Assembly (NCBI GenBank): GCA_902576415.1
Contig: CACGVZ010000008.1
Span: 1 to 58,883, forward strand
Source: an uncultured Prochlorococcus sp.
Lineage (GTDB): Bacteria > Cyanobacteriota > Cyanobacteriia > PCC-6307 > Cyanobiaceae
Reading direction: 5' to 3'
Length of the DNA stretch: 58,883 nt
Each line of letters opens with the position of its first letter. The first letter of the stretch is position 1. The notes under the pieces are model-generated. The model had not been told where the DNA came from. It ran no database searches and saw nothing but the letters and a program-made list of their open reading frames with translations. Positions 39,023-48,422 of this stretch are shown here, in pieces. Made by a program: the position numbers and the translations under genes.

Positions 39023-40288
39023 ATGAAAAAAAAATCAGTTGCAGTTGTTATAGTTTCCAATGGTCCTGGTGAATTAACTACATGGGTAAATCCTGTAGTG
39101 GATGAGCTTAACAAAATAAATAAATCACTAAGTTATAAGCAAAAACTCGATTTCACTCTTAGGTTAGTGCTCGTTCCTTGCCCAAATGCCACTGGTAAAG
39201 AATTTTTAGTTGCAAATTCATGGAATAAATTCGAATTAGTAACAGAATCCAAAAGTTTTTGGAAATTATTAATAACTCCACATTCTTTTGCAAATTGGCC
39301 AAAAAAAGGGGTGGTTATTTTCCTTGGTGGGGATCAATTATGGAGTATTTTATTAGCTAAAAGATTAGGTTATTTAAATATCACATATGCTGAATGGATT
39401 TCAAGATGGCCCCAATGGAACAACGAAATTGCAGCTATGAATATAAAAGTAAAAGAGTTAATACCTAAAAGATATAAATATAAATGTAAAGTCATTGGCG
39501 ATTTGATGGCAGATATCAAAATTAATAGTGAAATATCATTAAGAGATAAGCAAAAACACTACATTGCACTATTGCCTGGATCCAAAAAAGCGAAGCTTTC
39601 TATTGGAATTCCTTTTTTCTTAGAAGTTGCAGACCACATTGCTGAAGAAAATCAAAATATAAATTTTATAATTCCCATTGCTCCAACAACTGATAAAAGT
39701 GAATATTTATTTTTTCAAAGCAACAAAAATCCAATTGCTAAATATTACTCATCAAGAATCAAAACAATTAAAAAATTCAAAGACTCACGGTTTGATTATG
39801 TAGTTGAAACATCAAAAAATACAAAAATTTATCTAATCAAGAAACATCCTTGCTATGAAATATTAAAAGAATGTGATCTTGCGATTACAACTGTAGGAGC
39901 AAATACTGCAGAATTAGCAGCAATTACTCTTCCGATGTTAGTTGTTCTACCAACTCAACATTTAAATATGATGAATGCCTGGGATGGTATTTTTGGATTA
40001 ATTGGGAAAATTGCATTCATTAATAGATTTTTCACTTTTATAATTAAAAACTTTTATTTTAAAAAAAAGAAGTTTTTTGCTTGGCCAAATATTAAAGCGA
40101 AAAGAATGATTGTCCCTGAAAAGATAGGTAATATTTCGCCAAAAAAAATTGCAAGAGAAGTATTATTTCTCATTAAAAATAGAGATCAATTAAAAAATAT
40201 TAAAGATAATCTACACAAAGAAAGAGGTGATAAGGGTGCTGCAAAAAAGCTTGCTTCTATAATTATTAATTCTATAAAAAGACTTTAA
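39023..40288 (+). CDS. LpxB-like glycosyltransferase-fold protein (cyanobacterial)
   Basis: I start it at ATG 39023; the longer frame would run through the tRNA. The 421-residue protein begins VAVVIVSNGPGELTTWVNPV and has IALLPGSKKAKLS and ECDLAITTVGANTAELAAI, as in lipid-A-disaccharide synthase (GT19) relatives. Prochlorococcus lipid A differs from the enteric type, so the exact acceptor is uncertain. The C-terminal third is lysine-rich. It starts 25 bp after the tRNA. Confidence 0.75.
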   Translation: MKKKSVAVVIVSNGPGELTTWVNPVVDELNKINKSLSYKQKLDFTLRLVLVPCPNATGKEFLVANSWNKFELVTESKSFWKLLITPHSFANWPKKGVVIFLGGDQLWSILLAKRLGYLNITYAEWISRWPQWNNEIAAMNIKVKELIPKRYKYKCKVIGDLMADIKINSEISLRDKQKHYIALLPGSKKAKLSIGIPFFLEVADHIAEENQNINFIIPIAPTTDKSEYLFFQSNKNPIAKYYSSRIKTIKKFKDSRFDYVVETSKNTKIYLIKKHPCYEILKECDLAITTVGANTAELAAITLPMLVVLPTQHLNMMNAWDGIFGLIGKIAFINRFFTFIIKNFYFKKKKFFAWPNIKAKRMIVPEKIGNISPKKIAREVLFLIKNRDQLKNIKDNLHKERGDKGAAKKLASIIINSIKRL

Positions 40289-40291
40289 CAA

Positions 40292-41335
40292 TTACCAGGG
40301 ATCATCAATTTCAAACTTTTCTGATTTTTTATTATCTTGAATTAAATTTTGTTCATCTAGTGGTTCAATATCTAATGTTTCAGTTGCATTTTGAATCGGT
40401 CTTTTCGAAGCTAAATTAGTAGTTGGTTCTTTCTTTTGGTTAAAATCAATATTGTTTTTTTTATATGTTTCTTTAACACTATTTTGATTCTCTGTCTGAT
40501 CAGAATATTCATTATCCATATATAGCTTTTTTCTATCATTTATTTCCTCTGAAGTACCCTTTAATTCAACATATTCAAGTTCATCTTCATAATTATCTTC
40601 ATAATCATCTTGTTCAACAACTTCTTCATATTCCTCTACCAAATTATTTTGCTGTTCTAATTCAGAACCTGAAAGCAACTGATTCTCAACAGGTACAAGA
40701 TTTGCAGAGTATCCATTTGTTTCTCTTTCATCCCATGAAGAACCACCTACTCCTAGTTTCTCAAGCAGCCCACTACTTAGTTGCTTCAATTTCTCTTCAG
40801 CACCTTCATAAACAATAATCCTATCGGTACCACTACTTACAATTTCCTCAACAGGAATTTCCCAAGTACTTAAAACTCCCTCACCTAAAAGAGGAACACC
40901 AACAGCACCCATCACAAGAGAAATCAAATCTCCAGTCTCAATATCAAAAGAAAATCCAAGAACTCTTCCTAAAAGTTGTCCAGATTCTGTAATCACCTGA
41001 CAATTAATTACCTTCCCATACCTTTCTGGAGAAAAACTTTCACTCAAAGAATCTAAAGAGTCAACTAATATGACATCTCCAACTTGCTTTATACTTTCTA
41101 AAGGCATCCATTTTGGCAACCCTGGTAAAAATCTTGTGAGTGGATTATCTCTGAGTCCCAAAGCGACCACCTCTCTTCTATCGATATCAACTACAACTTC
41201 ACCAACTACTCCTAGACGCCTCCCAGTATCAGTAGTTATAACTTGGGTTCCCATTAGTTCTGACCTTAGCCATAAACGTTCGCTAGGGACAGAGTTAGGG
41301 AGATTCTTATTAGCAGATGTGTTGGACAAACTCAT
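40292..41335 (-). CDS. PRC-barrel domain protein with acidic tail
   Basis: A 347-residue protein with two PRC-barrel-like units: about residues 25-95 (MGTQVITTDTGRRLGVVGEV) and 105-180 (VITESGQLLGRVLGFSFDIE). A long glutamate/asparagine-rich, probably disordered C-terminus follows. PRC barrels occur in photosynthetic reaction centre H subunits and RNA-processing proteins; the cyanobacterial member's role is unknown. It follows smc on the same strand with a 45-bp gap. Confidence 0.8.
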   Translation of the reverse strand: MSLSNTSANKNLPNSVPSERLWLRSELMGTQVITTDTGRRLGVVGEVVVDIDRREVVALGLRDNPLTRFLPGLPKWMPLESIKQVGDVILVDSLDSLSESFSPERYGKVINCQVITESGQLLGRVLGFSFDIETGDLISLVMGAVGVPLLGEGVLSTWEIPVEEIVSSGTDRIIVYEGAEEKLKQLSSGLLEKLGVGGSSWDERETNGYSANLVPVENQLLSGSELEQQNNLVEEYEEVVEQDDYEDNYEDELEYVELKGTSEEINDRKKLYMDNEYSDQTENQNSVKETYKKNNIDFNQKKEPTTNLASKRPIQNATETLDIEPLDEQNLIQDNKKSEKFEIDDPW

Positions 41336-41380
41336 AAATGACTTTTTATCATTCTGACGTATAAATTTAAAAAAGTGTGT

Positions 41381-44300
41381 TTATGCAGCATTTGGTAACC
41401 CAACAACTTGAGTATTAGCACCTCTTGCTTGCGCAACACCAATTGTTCGTTCAGACGCACTAATCATAGGTCTCCTATGACTTACGACTATAAATTGAGC
41501 ATTTGATGACTGATTAGATATTAATTTTGACAACCTTTCAACATTTATACCATCTAAAAAACTATCAACCTCATCTAATGCGTAAAAAGGTGAAGGTTTA
41601 TACTTTTGCAAAGCAAATAGAAAACTTAAAGCAGTTAATGATTTTTCACCGCCTGACATAGAAGCTAATCTTCTGACATTTTTACCCTTAGGATGCGCAA
41701 CTAAAGTTAAGCCTCCTTCTAAGGGAGAATTAGGATTTTCAAGTTGAAGAAAACCATCTCCATCAGATAAATTTGCAAAAATTTCTCTAAAGTGTTTATC
41801 AACTTCTACAAATGCTTGCATAAAAGCCTCTTGACGCATAGTTGATACAGTTTCTATTCTCAGCAATAATTCAGATCTTTCACTAGACAAAATTTCTAAT
41901 TTTTCTCGCAAACTATTTAACCTCTCAATTAATTCTTCTAATTCATCAAGAGCTAACATATTAACAGGTTCTAAGCTTTGAAGTTTTGCATTTATGATCG
42001 AGATTTCTGATTGTAAAAATTCAAGACTCTTCCCTTCATATTCTCCAAACTGCGGCAAAGGATTAGGTAGATCTTTTTTATAATTTTCCAATTTTATTTT
42101 CTCGCTCCTCATTTCTTCTTTAAGAGAATGCATATCTCTGTCAAGATATTCAAGCTTCAACAAATAGTTATTATATTCTTGTCTTTTATTAGAAATTGAA
42201 GTGTTTAATTCATCTCTTTTCCTTCTCAATAAACCTAAATCCTTCTCTAAGGATTTCTTTTGATTATCGAGAACAAAAAGCTCTTTTTTAAATTTATCTC
42301 TTTTTTCTATCCATTCACTATGAGCAATTGAAAGTTCTTTGATAGATTCCTGCAAGTTCTTTTCTTGTAGCAAAGTTATTTTTAATGAATTATTGATACG
42401 CTCTTTATTTAAAGCAAATTGATTCTTTTGATCTAGTAATGTATCTCTCTCCTGAATGAGCAATTCAAGTTTTTTATCAAGAATATTAAAATCGTTATTA
42501 AAAGCTACTAATGATGATTTTTGATTTTTTTCATAATTAGCCTTTTGAATAGTTTGTAATTTATCAACCTGATCATAATAAGGCTTCAATTCAATTCTTA
42601 AGTGATCTAACTCGTTCACTAATAAATTATTAGCAGTATCAAGTTTATTTAATCTCGATTTACAATCCTCAATTCTTTGCGAGACAACCTTGAAAGAATC
42701 TTGATTTACTTCAATTTCTTTATTAAATGAGGCACAATCCTCAATTATTTGACTGCGGTTAGAATTTAGCTTACTAAGTCTATTATTTTTAATGATCAAA
42801 TCATTATTTGACACTTTTAAAGCTTCTTCAATAACTAATAATCTTTCTTTTATAGGACTAGAATCATCAATATCATTATTAATTCCAAACCTATAAGCCA
42901 AATCTTTATTTAACTTACTACCTCCTGTAATAGCACCACTTGCTTCTAATAATTCACCACCCAAGGTAACCAACCTACTTTTTTGTTTAGACAACCTAGC
43001 TGAGGATAAGTCTGAAAAAACCAAAGTATCTCCAAAAACATAACGAAAAACATCTGAATAGATTTCATCAAAAATAATTAAATTAATAGCTTTATCAATA
43101 AATCCATTCTCCTTATTATTTTCAAATCTTGAAATTGCATAATTCTTTTTTTGACTTTTAATTCTATTTAAAGGTAAAAAAGTTAATCTTCCTGCTTTCT
43201 TCTTTTTAAGGATTTCAATTGCTTTAGCGGCAATATGATCATTATCAACAACAATTTGTCCGAGTCTATTTCCAGCAGCAATTTCTAATGCATATCTATT
43301 TTTCTCACTTACTTCACCAAGTTGAGCTACATAACCATGTATACCCTCTAACCCTGCTTCTAATAGAATTCTAAGAGCATATGAACCTCTAGATTCATTT
43401 AAAGCTTCCTTCCTGCTTTCGAATCTGGATAAATCCTTTTCAAGCCTTAATTGCTCATGATTGAGCCTTGATTTAGTTTTAATTAATAAGTCAATTTCAT
43501 TTTTTAAAGAATTTATTTCTGAGCTATTACTTGCCAAGTTTTTATTCTTTGTATCGGATGTCTCTTTTTTTCTTTGATTTCCCTCAAAAAGTTTCTGCTT
43601 TTCTAAGTCTAAAGCTTCAATCTGAGACAATATTTCATCTTTTTGAATATTATTTTGTATGGTTTCTTCTTGAACTTTCCTTTTTTTTATTTCTAAAGGA
43701 TTAATTTGATTTTTTATACTTTCAAGCTCAACATTTAATTTGATACTTTGTTTTGAGAACTCTCCAGATTCTCCAGCCGCATCAGAAAGTTTTTTTTTGG
43801 ATAGTTTATGTTTTAAAGTGAGATCATCAATTTGCGAATTCAATTGATTTAAAAAATTATCATCAAAATTTTCTTGTCTTATCTTTTCTGACTCGATATT
43901 CCTCTTAGAAATTGCAATTTCATCTCTCTGCTTTTGTAATTTAATACCTTCTTCTTTATTTAAACTTGATATCCTATCAAGTTCTCTCAAGCTAGAATTA
44001 ATACTTCCAATATCAGAATTTACTTTTATCAAAGTATCCTCTCCTTTTTCCTTAAGCTCATTAACCAGTATTTTCAAAGCATCTTCTAAGACAGATATTT
44101 CTTGATTAATAGATTCTTTTTGTTTATTAAATAAAATTTTATTTTTTTCAATTTCACTTTCTTTTTTTTCTATAGATTCAACATGCTTAACTTGCTTATC
44201 AAAAATAAGAACTTTCTCTAATTCCTTGAATTGAAGTAGCATTGCCTTTAAATCTTTATATCGCTTTGCTTTTTCGCACTCTTTTTCAAGCTTATTTTTA

Positions 44301-44971
44301 CTAGATTGCAATTCATTTTCTAAAATTTCACATTTTTCTTGTCTTTCAAAAACGTCATTTAATTTGGCATTAGTTTGTTCTATTCTTGTATCAAAGAGTG
44401 CTACTCCTGCTAATTCATCAATAAGATTTCTCCTTTCTTTGTTATTCATTGATACTATTCTTGTTACATCACCCTGCATAACAACATTGCTACCCTCAGG
44501 GTCAACACTAATATCCCTTAATATTCTTTGTATTTGTTGTAAGGTGCATTGTTTTCCATCGGAAGTATAAGTCGAAGCGTAAGAACCACCTGGCATAAGC
44601 CTTAATTTTCTAGCAACTACCCATTCTTTTTGACCTTTATTAAGGACAATTTCTTCTTCTTCGAGTTCCAAGGGCGGAAGGTCATCTCTTGGAGACCAAT
44701 CTTCAATATTAAATTTTACCGATACAGATGTTTCAGATGATTTACCCTCTTTAACTTTGGAGTTATTTATTAGATCTGGTAATCTTTCTGCCCTCATCCC
44801 TCTACTATTAGCTAGACCTAAACAAAATAGAATTCCATCTAAAATATTACTCTTCCCAGAACCATTAGGCCCCGTTACCACTGTAAAACCTTCTTCAAGG
44901 GGAATTTTTACACTTCCCCCAAAAGATTTAAAATTTTCAAACTCGACCTGATTGATATGTACCAATCTCAA
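41381..44971 (-). CDS. smc: Chromosome segregation SMC protein
   Basis: A 1196-residue ATPase of the condensin-like SMC complex. Walker A GPNGSGKSN is at about residues 33-41. Two long coiled coils flank a hinge (about residues 510-690, with LEGIHGYVAQLGEV and GRLTFLPLNR). The C-terminal head has signature SMSGGEKSLTALSFLFALQ and Walker B FYALDEVDSFLD. Length and order are normal for bacterial SMC. The partners ScpA and ScpB are not in this window. Confidence 0.96.
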   Translation of the reverse strand: MRLVHINQVEFENFKSFGGSVKIPLEEGFTVVTGPNGSGKSNILDGILFCLGLANSRGMRAERLPDLINNSKVKEGKSSETSVSVKFNIEDWSPRDDLPPLELEEEEIVLNKGQKEWVVARKLRLMPGGSYASTYTSDGKQCTLQQIQRILRDISVDPEGSNVVMQGDVTRIVSMNNKERRNLIDELAGVALFDTRIEQTNAKLNDVFERQEKCEILENELQSSKNKLEKECEKAKRYKDLKAMLLQFKELEKVLIFDKQVKHVESIEKKESEIEKNKILFNKQKESINQEISVLEDALKILVNELKEKGEDTLIKVNSDIGSINSSLRELDRISSLNKEEGIKLQKQRDEIAISKRNIESEKIRQENFDDNFLNQLNSQIDDLTLKHKLSKKKLSDAAGESGEFSKQSIKLNVELESIKNQINPLEIKKRKVQEETIQNNIQKDEILSQIEALDLEKQKLFEGNQRKKETSDTKNKNLASNSSEINSLKNEIDLLIKTKSRLNHEQLRLEKDLSRFESRKEALNESRGSYALRILLEAGLEGIHGYVAQLGEVSEKNRYALEIAAGNRLGQIVVDNDHIAAKAIEILKKKKAGRLTFLPLNRIKSQKKNYAISRFENNKENGFIDKAINLIIFDEIYSDVFRYVFGDTLVFSDLSSARLSKQKSRLVTLGGELLEASGAITGGSKLNKDLAYRFGINNDIDDSSPIKERLLVIEEALKVSNNDLIIKNNRLSKLNSNRSQIIEDCASFNKEIEVNQDSFKVVSQRIEDCKSRLNKLDTANNLLVNELDHLRIELKPYYDQVDKLQTIQKANYEKNQKSSLVAFNNDFNILDKKLELLIQERDTLLDQKNQFALNKERINNSLKITLLQEKNLQESIKELSIAHSEWIEKRDKFKKELFVLDNQKKSLEKDLGLLRRKRDELNTSISNKRQEYNNYLLKLEYLDRDMHSLKEEMRSEKIKLENYKKDLPNPLPQFGEYEGKSLEFLQSEISIINAKLQSLEPVNMLALDELEELIERLNSLREKLEILSSERSELLLRIETVSTMRQEAFMQAFVEVDKHFREIFANLSDGDGFLQLENPNSPLEGGLTLVAHPKGKNVRRLASMSGGEKSLTALSFLFALQKYKPSPFYALDEVDSFLDGINVERLSKLISNQSSNAQFIVVSHRRPMISASERTIGVAQARGANTQVVGLPNAA

Positions 44972-45047
44972 GTCTCAATAGCTAAATAAGCTTAACTAAT
45001 TTGCAAAATTTCTCAATAGAAATATTACGTTTATTTATAAATGAATA

Positions 45048-45410
45048 TTAATAATTTTTGCTCAATCTACAAGAATTTGCCGAAATTTCAAACAAACCAT
45101 AAAGGAGTTCACCATCCAAAATGAATCGATAATATTCAGAGTCCAACTTATCAGAAACGTTTTTAAATATTCCATGATCAATTCTTTTTACAAACCCTCT
45201 GTTATCAGAAAGTTCATGTTCTATCCTAGATAGCCATACAAGTCTATGATTTGGCTGCTTAAAAATTTCTATAGAAGCTTGATTTAATAAAGGTAATTTT
45301 AAAAATTTCCAAGTTAAACAATCTATTCCATTTTCAACAAGAAAATCATAATGTATGTCTATAGATTTAGCAGAATAAACTTTATGTTCAAGCAAAACCC
45401 ATTTATTCAT
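45048..45410 (-). CDS. LigD 3'-phosphoesterase-like small protein
   Basis: A 120-residue protein. Its arrangement WVLLEHK...DIHYDFLVEN...LTW, then HRLVWLSRIEHEL and GFVKRIDHGIF, resembles the LigD_N/3'-phosphoesterase family (H, HYD, then RxDxG). In Ku-dependent repair that domain trims 3' ends. Here it stands alone, as in some archaeal and bacterial members, and no Ku or LigD ligase is nearby. Assignment rests on pattern only. It is upstream of smc on the same strand (76 bp). Confidence 0.45.
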   Translation of the reverse strand: MNKWVLLEHKVYSAKSIDIHYDFLVENGIDCLTWKFLKLPLLNQASIEIFKQPNHRLVWLSRIEHELSDNRGFVKRIDHGIFKNVSDKLDSEYYRFILDGELLYGLFEISANSCRLSKNY

Positions 45411-45493
45411 TATCTAGTTGATAAATAAATCGAATCTATTTTCAAAACAAATTTGAGCTAAAAATATATTTTATTAGAAATAATTCCTGTTAT

Positions 45494-45631
45494 TTAATTA
45501 CTTGCATCAGGAACAAATCTTAAAGCAATGAATAACAAACTTCCAGCTCCAGCGATAGCTGCGGCTACTAATCCAAAATCTGTTGGGATTGTGCGAGATG
45601 CAAAAATTAATGATGCAAATGTAATATCCAT
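45494..45631 (-). CDS. Very small membrane protein (45 aa)
   Basis: ATG 45631 to TAA 45494-45496; an in-frame ATG six codons upstream (45649) is an alternative start. The protein has a hydrophobic helix (FGLVAAAIAGAGSLLFIALR) and a short polar end VPDASN. Size and composition resemble small thylakoid subunits, but it does not match PsbX, PsbY, PetM or PsaM patterns that I know. It is probably a real gene because the codons favour an alanine/glycine helix in an AT-rich genome. Confidence 0.55.
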   Translation of the reverse strand: MDITFASLIFASRTIPTDFGLVAAAIAGAGSLLFIALRFVPDASN

Positions 45632-45819
45632 GATGAAATTTAAAATCATTTAATAAATTCAGTAATAGCTTAACAAAACCTTCTTGCAGAACAGAGTAGA
45701 TAAATAAAATGTAAATAAACTTTTATATGTTTTTGTTCTATATAAATCGCACAATTCTTTAGATAAGGGTTCCAAATTAAGAAAATAGGGTCTAATCTTA
45801 AAATAAGTATGTTTAAATA

Positions 45820-46281
45820 ATGGAGACCTACCAACCTCCCAGAGAAGAAGAAGAAAAAGAAGATAACTCTGATCTTCCCGAAAAAGAAGTTATCTCAGAA
45901 AAATGGTTACTTGAAAAAATTGACAGTTTAATACCTTTAATAAAAGAAAAATGGCCTAACATTGCACAACAAACCCTTGAAGCCACAAAAGGGAGTATTG
46001 ATGATTTAGTTGAAGTGATAGCTAGCCATAGTGGAACCTCAGCAACTGGAATAAAAAGCCAACTATTTGAAATCATTGATTCTATAAGAGAAAACAATTG
46101 GGAAATATCAGAAAAAATTGAGCCTATAGAAAGTCAATTAGAAGAATTATTAGAAGAACTGAACAATACACTTAGACCCAAAATAGAAAGTCCAATAAGA
46201 AAAAAACCACTATTATCTATTGCTATTGCGGCTGGTATTGGTTTACTAATAGGAACTCTCCTAAACAGCGGCAGAAAATAA
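45820..46281 (+). CDS. Membrane-anchored helical protein (DUF883/YqjD-like)
   Basis: A 153-residue protein with an acidic N-terminus, amphipathic helices (about residues 28-125) and one C-terminal membrane helix with a glycine pattern (LSIAIAAGIGLLIGTLL). This is the layout of ElaB/YqjD/DUF883 proteins, which are inner-membrane-tethered and sometimes ribosome-binding. The assignment is by architecture. It is one base upstream of the Holin-X-like gene, so the two form an operon. Confidence 0.65.
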   Translation: METYQPPREEEEKEDNSDLPEKEVISEKWLLEKIDSLIPLIKEKWPNIAQQTLEATKGSIDDLVEVIASHSGTSATGIKSQLFEIIDSIRENNWEISEKIEPIESQLEELLEELNNTLRPKIESPIRKKPLLSIAIAAGIGLLIGTLLNSGRK

Positions 46282-46282
46282 G

Positions 46283-46669
46283 ATGGAAAAACCCAAAAAT
46301 AAAAACTTTGCAAATACAGCTTCTAGAATTTCGGCTATCGCAAGTTCAGTGATGGATTTGCATGTAAAAATAGCTCTTCAAGAAGTGGACAGAGAAAAAA
46401 GAAGATTAATTAGTGGTGGAATATTTCTAGCAATTGGAAGCACATTACTACTATTAGTACTAATTTGCATTCATATTATTTTTTATCTTTTTCTAAAAAA
46501 TTATAATAATTGGAATATTGAATATAATTTATTGCTAATAATATTTATCGATTTATTTCTTGCAGGCTTAAGTTTGAAGCTTGGAGGAAAATTAGCCAAA
46601 GGACCTTATCTTCCTCAAACATTAGAGGGTTTAGGAAAAACAACAAAGGCCGTTTTAGGCAAAAAATAA
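46283..46669 (+). CDS. Phage-holin-superfamily membrane protein (DUF1469/Holin-X-like)
   Basis: A 128-residue protein with two hydrophobic segments. The N-terminal amphipathic region VMDLHVKIALQEVDREKRRL leading into the first helix is typical of the DUF1469 (putative holin III) family. In bacteria this family accompanies DUF883-like proteins, and that is the neighbour here. Despite the family name it is a housekeeping envelope protein and not evidence of a prophage. Confidence 0.7.
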   Translation: MEKPKNKNFANTASRISAIASSVMDLHVKIALQEVDREKRRLISGGIFLAIGSTLLLLVLICIHIIFYLFLKNYNNWNIEYNLLLIIFIDLFLAGLSLKLGGKLAKGPYLPQTLEGLGKTTKAVLGKK

Positions 46670-46670
46670 A

Positions 46671-47795
46671 TTACCTAATTAAATACTTCATCCACCTACA
46701 ATCTATCCCCCCATTACTAACAGGAATTTTCAATGAAGATTTCATTTTCAAATATTTTGTTAGTTTTGGATTTCCACTTAGCAGCCAAAATTCCCAACCT
46801 GAAAAATTATTCTTTAAGAAGATTCCCATTTGTTCATATAAATAAATCAATTCATTTTCATCGCCTAATTTTTTGCCGTATGGAGGATTACATATGATTA
46901 TCCCAGGTGTAGAACTTAATTTTAATTCTAAAAAATCATTATTTATAAGCTCAATATAATTTTCTAGTCCAGCTAATGATATGTTTACACTCGCCTGCTC
47001 AAAAACCTTTTTATTAATTTCACACCCTATTATTGTTGGTAATTTTTCATAATTTATATTTTTATTTTTTGCCCTATTTTTTTCATTAAGATAAATATCT
47101 TTCCGAAAGTCCAACCAATTCTCAAAAAGATATGCTTGATCAATATTTATTGGAACTCCAAGGAATTGGTTGACTGCCTCAATTAAAAAAGTTCCTGAGC
47201 CACACATAAAATCTATTAATGGAACTTTGCCATTCCATTGAGTCATATTTATCAATCCAGAAGCTAAATTTTCTTTTAATGGAGCATTTCCAATTGCGGG
47301 TCTATAGCCTCTTTTGTGTAGGCTTTCTACGCTGCTTTGAAGACTGAGAATTGCTTTATTATTATTTAAATGCAGATGAATTATAAAATCAGGATTATCA
47401 AGAGAAATATTTGATCTTTTATTCCAAACTGCCTGTTGCAAATCAGTTATAGAATTTTTTACTTCAAGAGCAGTGAAATGAGTATGACTTAAAGAAGCTG
47501 TTCTCCCAGTTACTTGAACATTAAAGGTTTTATCAAAGTGCAACCAATTTAACCAATCAAATGAATCTCTAACCCCCGCATATAAAGATTGCTTGTCATA
47601 GCAATTAAAACTTGCAATTTCTCTATAAAAACGAAAAGCTAATCTGGAATAGAAATGAACTCTGTAAAAAGTTGCAAAGTCACATTCAAAATTAATAAAT
47701 CTTTTATAAGTATTAATATTAAAGCCGCCTAAATTTGAAATTTCTTCTGCTAAAGATTTCTCTAGTCCCTCCGGAGAAGATGCAACTACATTCAT
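46671..47795 (-). CDS. THUMP-domain rRNA (guanine-N2) methyltransferase, RlmL/K-like
   Basis: A 374-residue SAM-dependent methyltransferase. The N-terminal THUMP-like RNA-binding part spans about residues 1-150. It is followed by PLIDFMCGSGTFLIEA (SAM-binding motif I) and the catalytic IICNPPYGKKLGD (NPPY, motif IV). NPPY marks amino-group methylation, so 23S rRNA G2445-type modification (RlmL) is likely. Older annotations call it a DNA adenine methylase, which the THUMP domain argues against. Confidence 0.88.
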   Translation of the reverse strand: MNVVASSPEGLEKSLAEEISNLGGFNINTYKRFINFECDFATFYRVHFYSRLAFRFYREIASFNCYDKQSLYAGVRDSFDWLNWLHFDKTFNVQVTGRTASLSHTHFTALEVKNSITDLQQAVWNKRSNISLDNPDFIIHLHLNNNKAILSLQSSVESLHKRGYRPAIGNAPLKENLASGLINMTQWNGKVPLIDFMCGSGTFLIEAVNQFLGVPINIDQAYLFENWLDFRKDIYLNEKNRAKNKNINYEKLPTIIGCEINKKVFEQASVNISLAGLENYIELINNDFLELKLSSTPGIIICNPPYGKKLGDENELIYLYEQMGIFLKNNFSGWEFWLLSGNPKLTKYLKMKSSLKIPVSNGGIDCRWMKYLIR

Positions 47796-47849
47796 ATACG
47801 ATAAAACTTAACAAAAAAACTATTCAATAGCCATTTTGCCTGTCAGAAT

Positions 47850-48124
47850 ATAAATGTCCAATTGGACTAGGTGATCTCAACCGATGTTTCGGACAGCGGT
47901 TCGATTCCGCTCAACTCCATTATTTGGGGTTGTAATGGTTTCGACGGGGCATAAGGAAGATGACTGAAGCCGGCTCGGTTAGAGCAAAAACACAAATGCT
48001 AACAAAATCGTTAGTTTCTCCCGTCAAACAGCACCAGTTGCTGCTTGATCCTAAAGGAGATGGGGTTATATCAGCCTTATCAACCAAATGATACGAGGAG
48101 TCTGGAAGGACTCCACTTTTTTCA
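47850..48124 (+). ncRNA. ssrA: Two-piece (circularly permuted) tmRNA
   Basis: The acceptor half comes first. It ends at 47919 with the T arm AGCGG TTCGATT CCGCT and the acceptor strand CAACTCC plus discriminator A. After six bases, the coding half begins at 47926 with GGGGTTG, which pairs with CAACTCC. The tag reading frame, 47998-48048, encodes ANKIVSFSRQTAPVAA and a TGA stop. Permuted two-piece tmRNA is known from marine picocyanobacteria. It rescues stalled ribosomes and tags proteins for proteolysis. The 5' end of the acceptor half is approximate. Confidence 0.93.
48097..48122 (+). terminator. Rho-independent terminator after tmRNA
   Basis: A perfect six-base stem GGAGTC/GACTCC with loop TGGAAG is followed by AC and a T6 run. 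It could also be the last hairpin of the coding half of tmRNA. Confidence 0.75.
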
Positions 48125-48276
48125 ATAACTAAGAAGTTGTAGTAGATAATTTATGAGTGTGTAAATATTGCTGCAAATGCTTGTATTAAAAAGAATTTTT
48201 TTAATTTTATAAGTATAAATACCGAGAAGATAAGTTTTAAATTAATTTATCTTATTAAGAAATCCAATCTTGCAAA

Positions 48277-48414
48277 ATGGAATCTAATAAAAAACTAAAT
48301 GACTTGATAATAAATCTCAAACCAAAAGTTATTAGATTCACTGGTGAAAAATTTCCCAATGAACTATGGAATAGTGGTTGTCAAATCAAAAAAAATAAGA
48401 AAATATCTAGCTAA
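48277..48414 (+). CDS. Small basic protein (45 aa)
   Basis: ATG 48277 to TAA 48412-48414. The protein is lysine/asparagine-rich with a central motif IRFTGEKFPNELWNSG and a basic tail. No membrane segment is present. It follows tmRNA by about 150 bp and ends eight bases before the convergent aldo/keto reductase stop. I do not recognise it. The ordered central motif suggests a translated gene rather than chance. Confidence 0.5.
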   Translation: MESNKKLNDLIINLKPKVIRFTGEKFPNELWNSGCQIKKNKKISS

Positions 48415-48422
48415 AAATTTAA

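Noticed and set aside
46283-46669. Holin-like gene as a sign of a prophage
   Set aside because: The family is a widespread envelope protein paired with a DUF883-like gene. No other phage genes are near.
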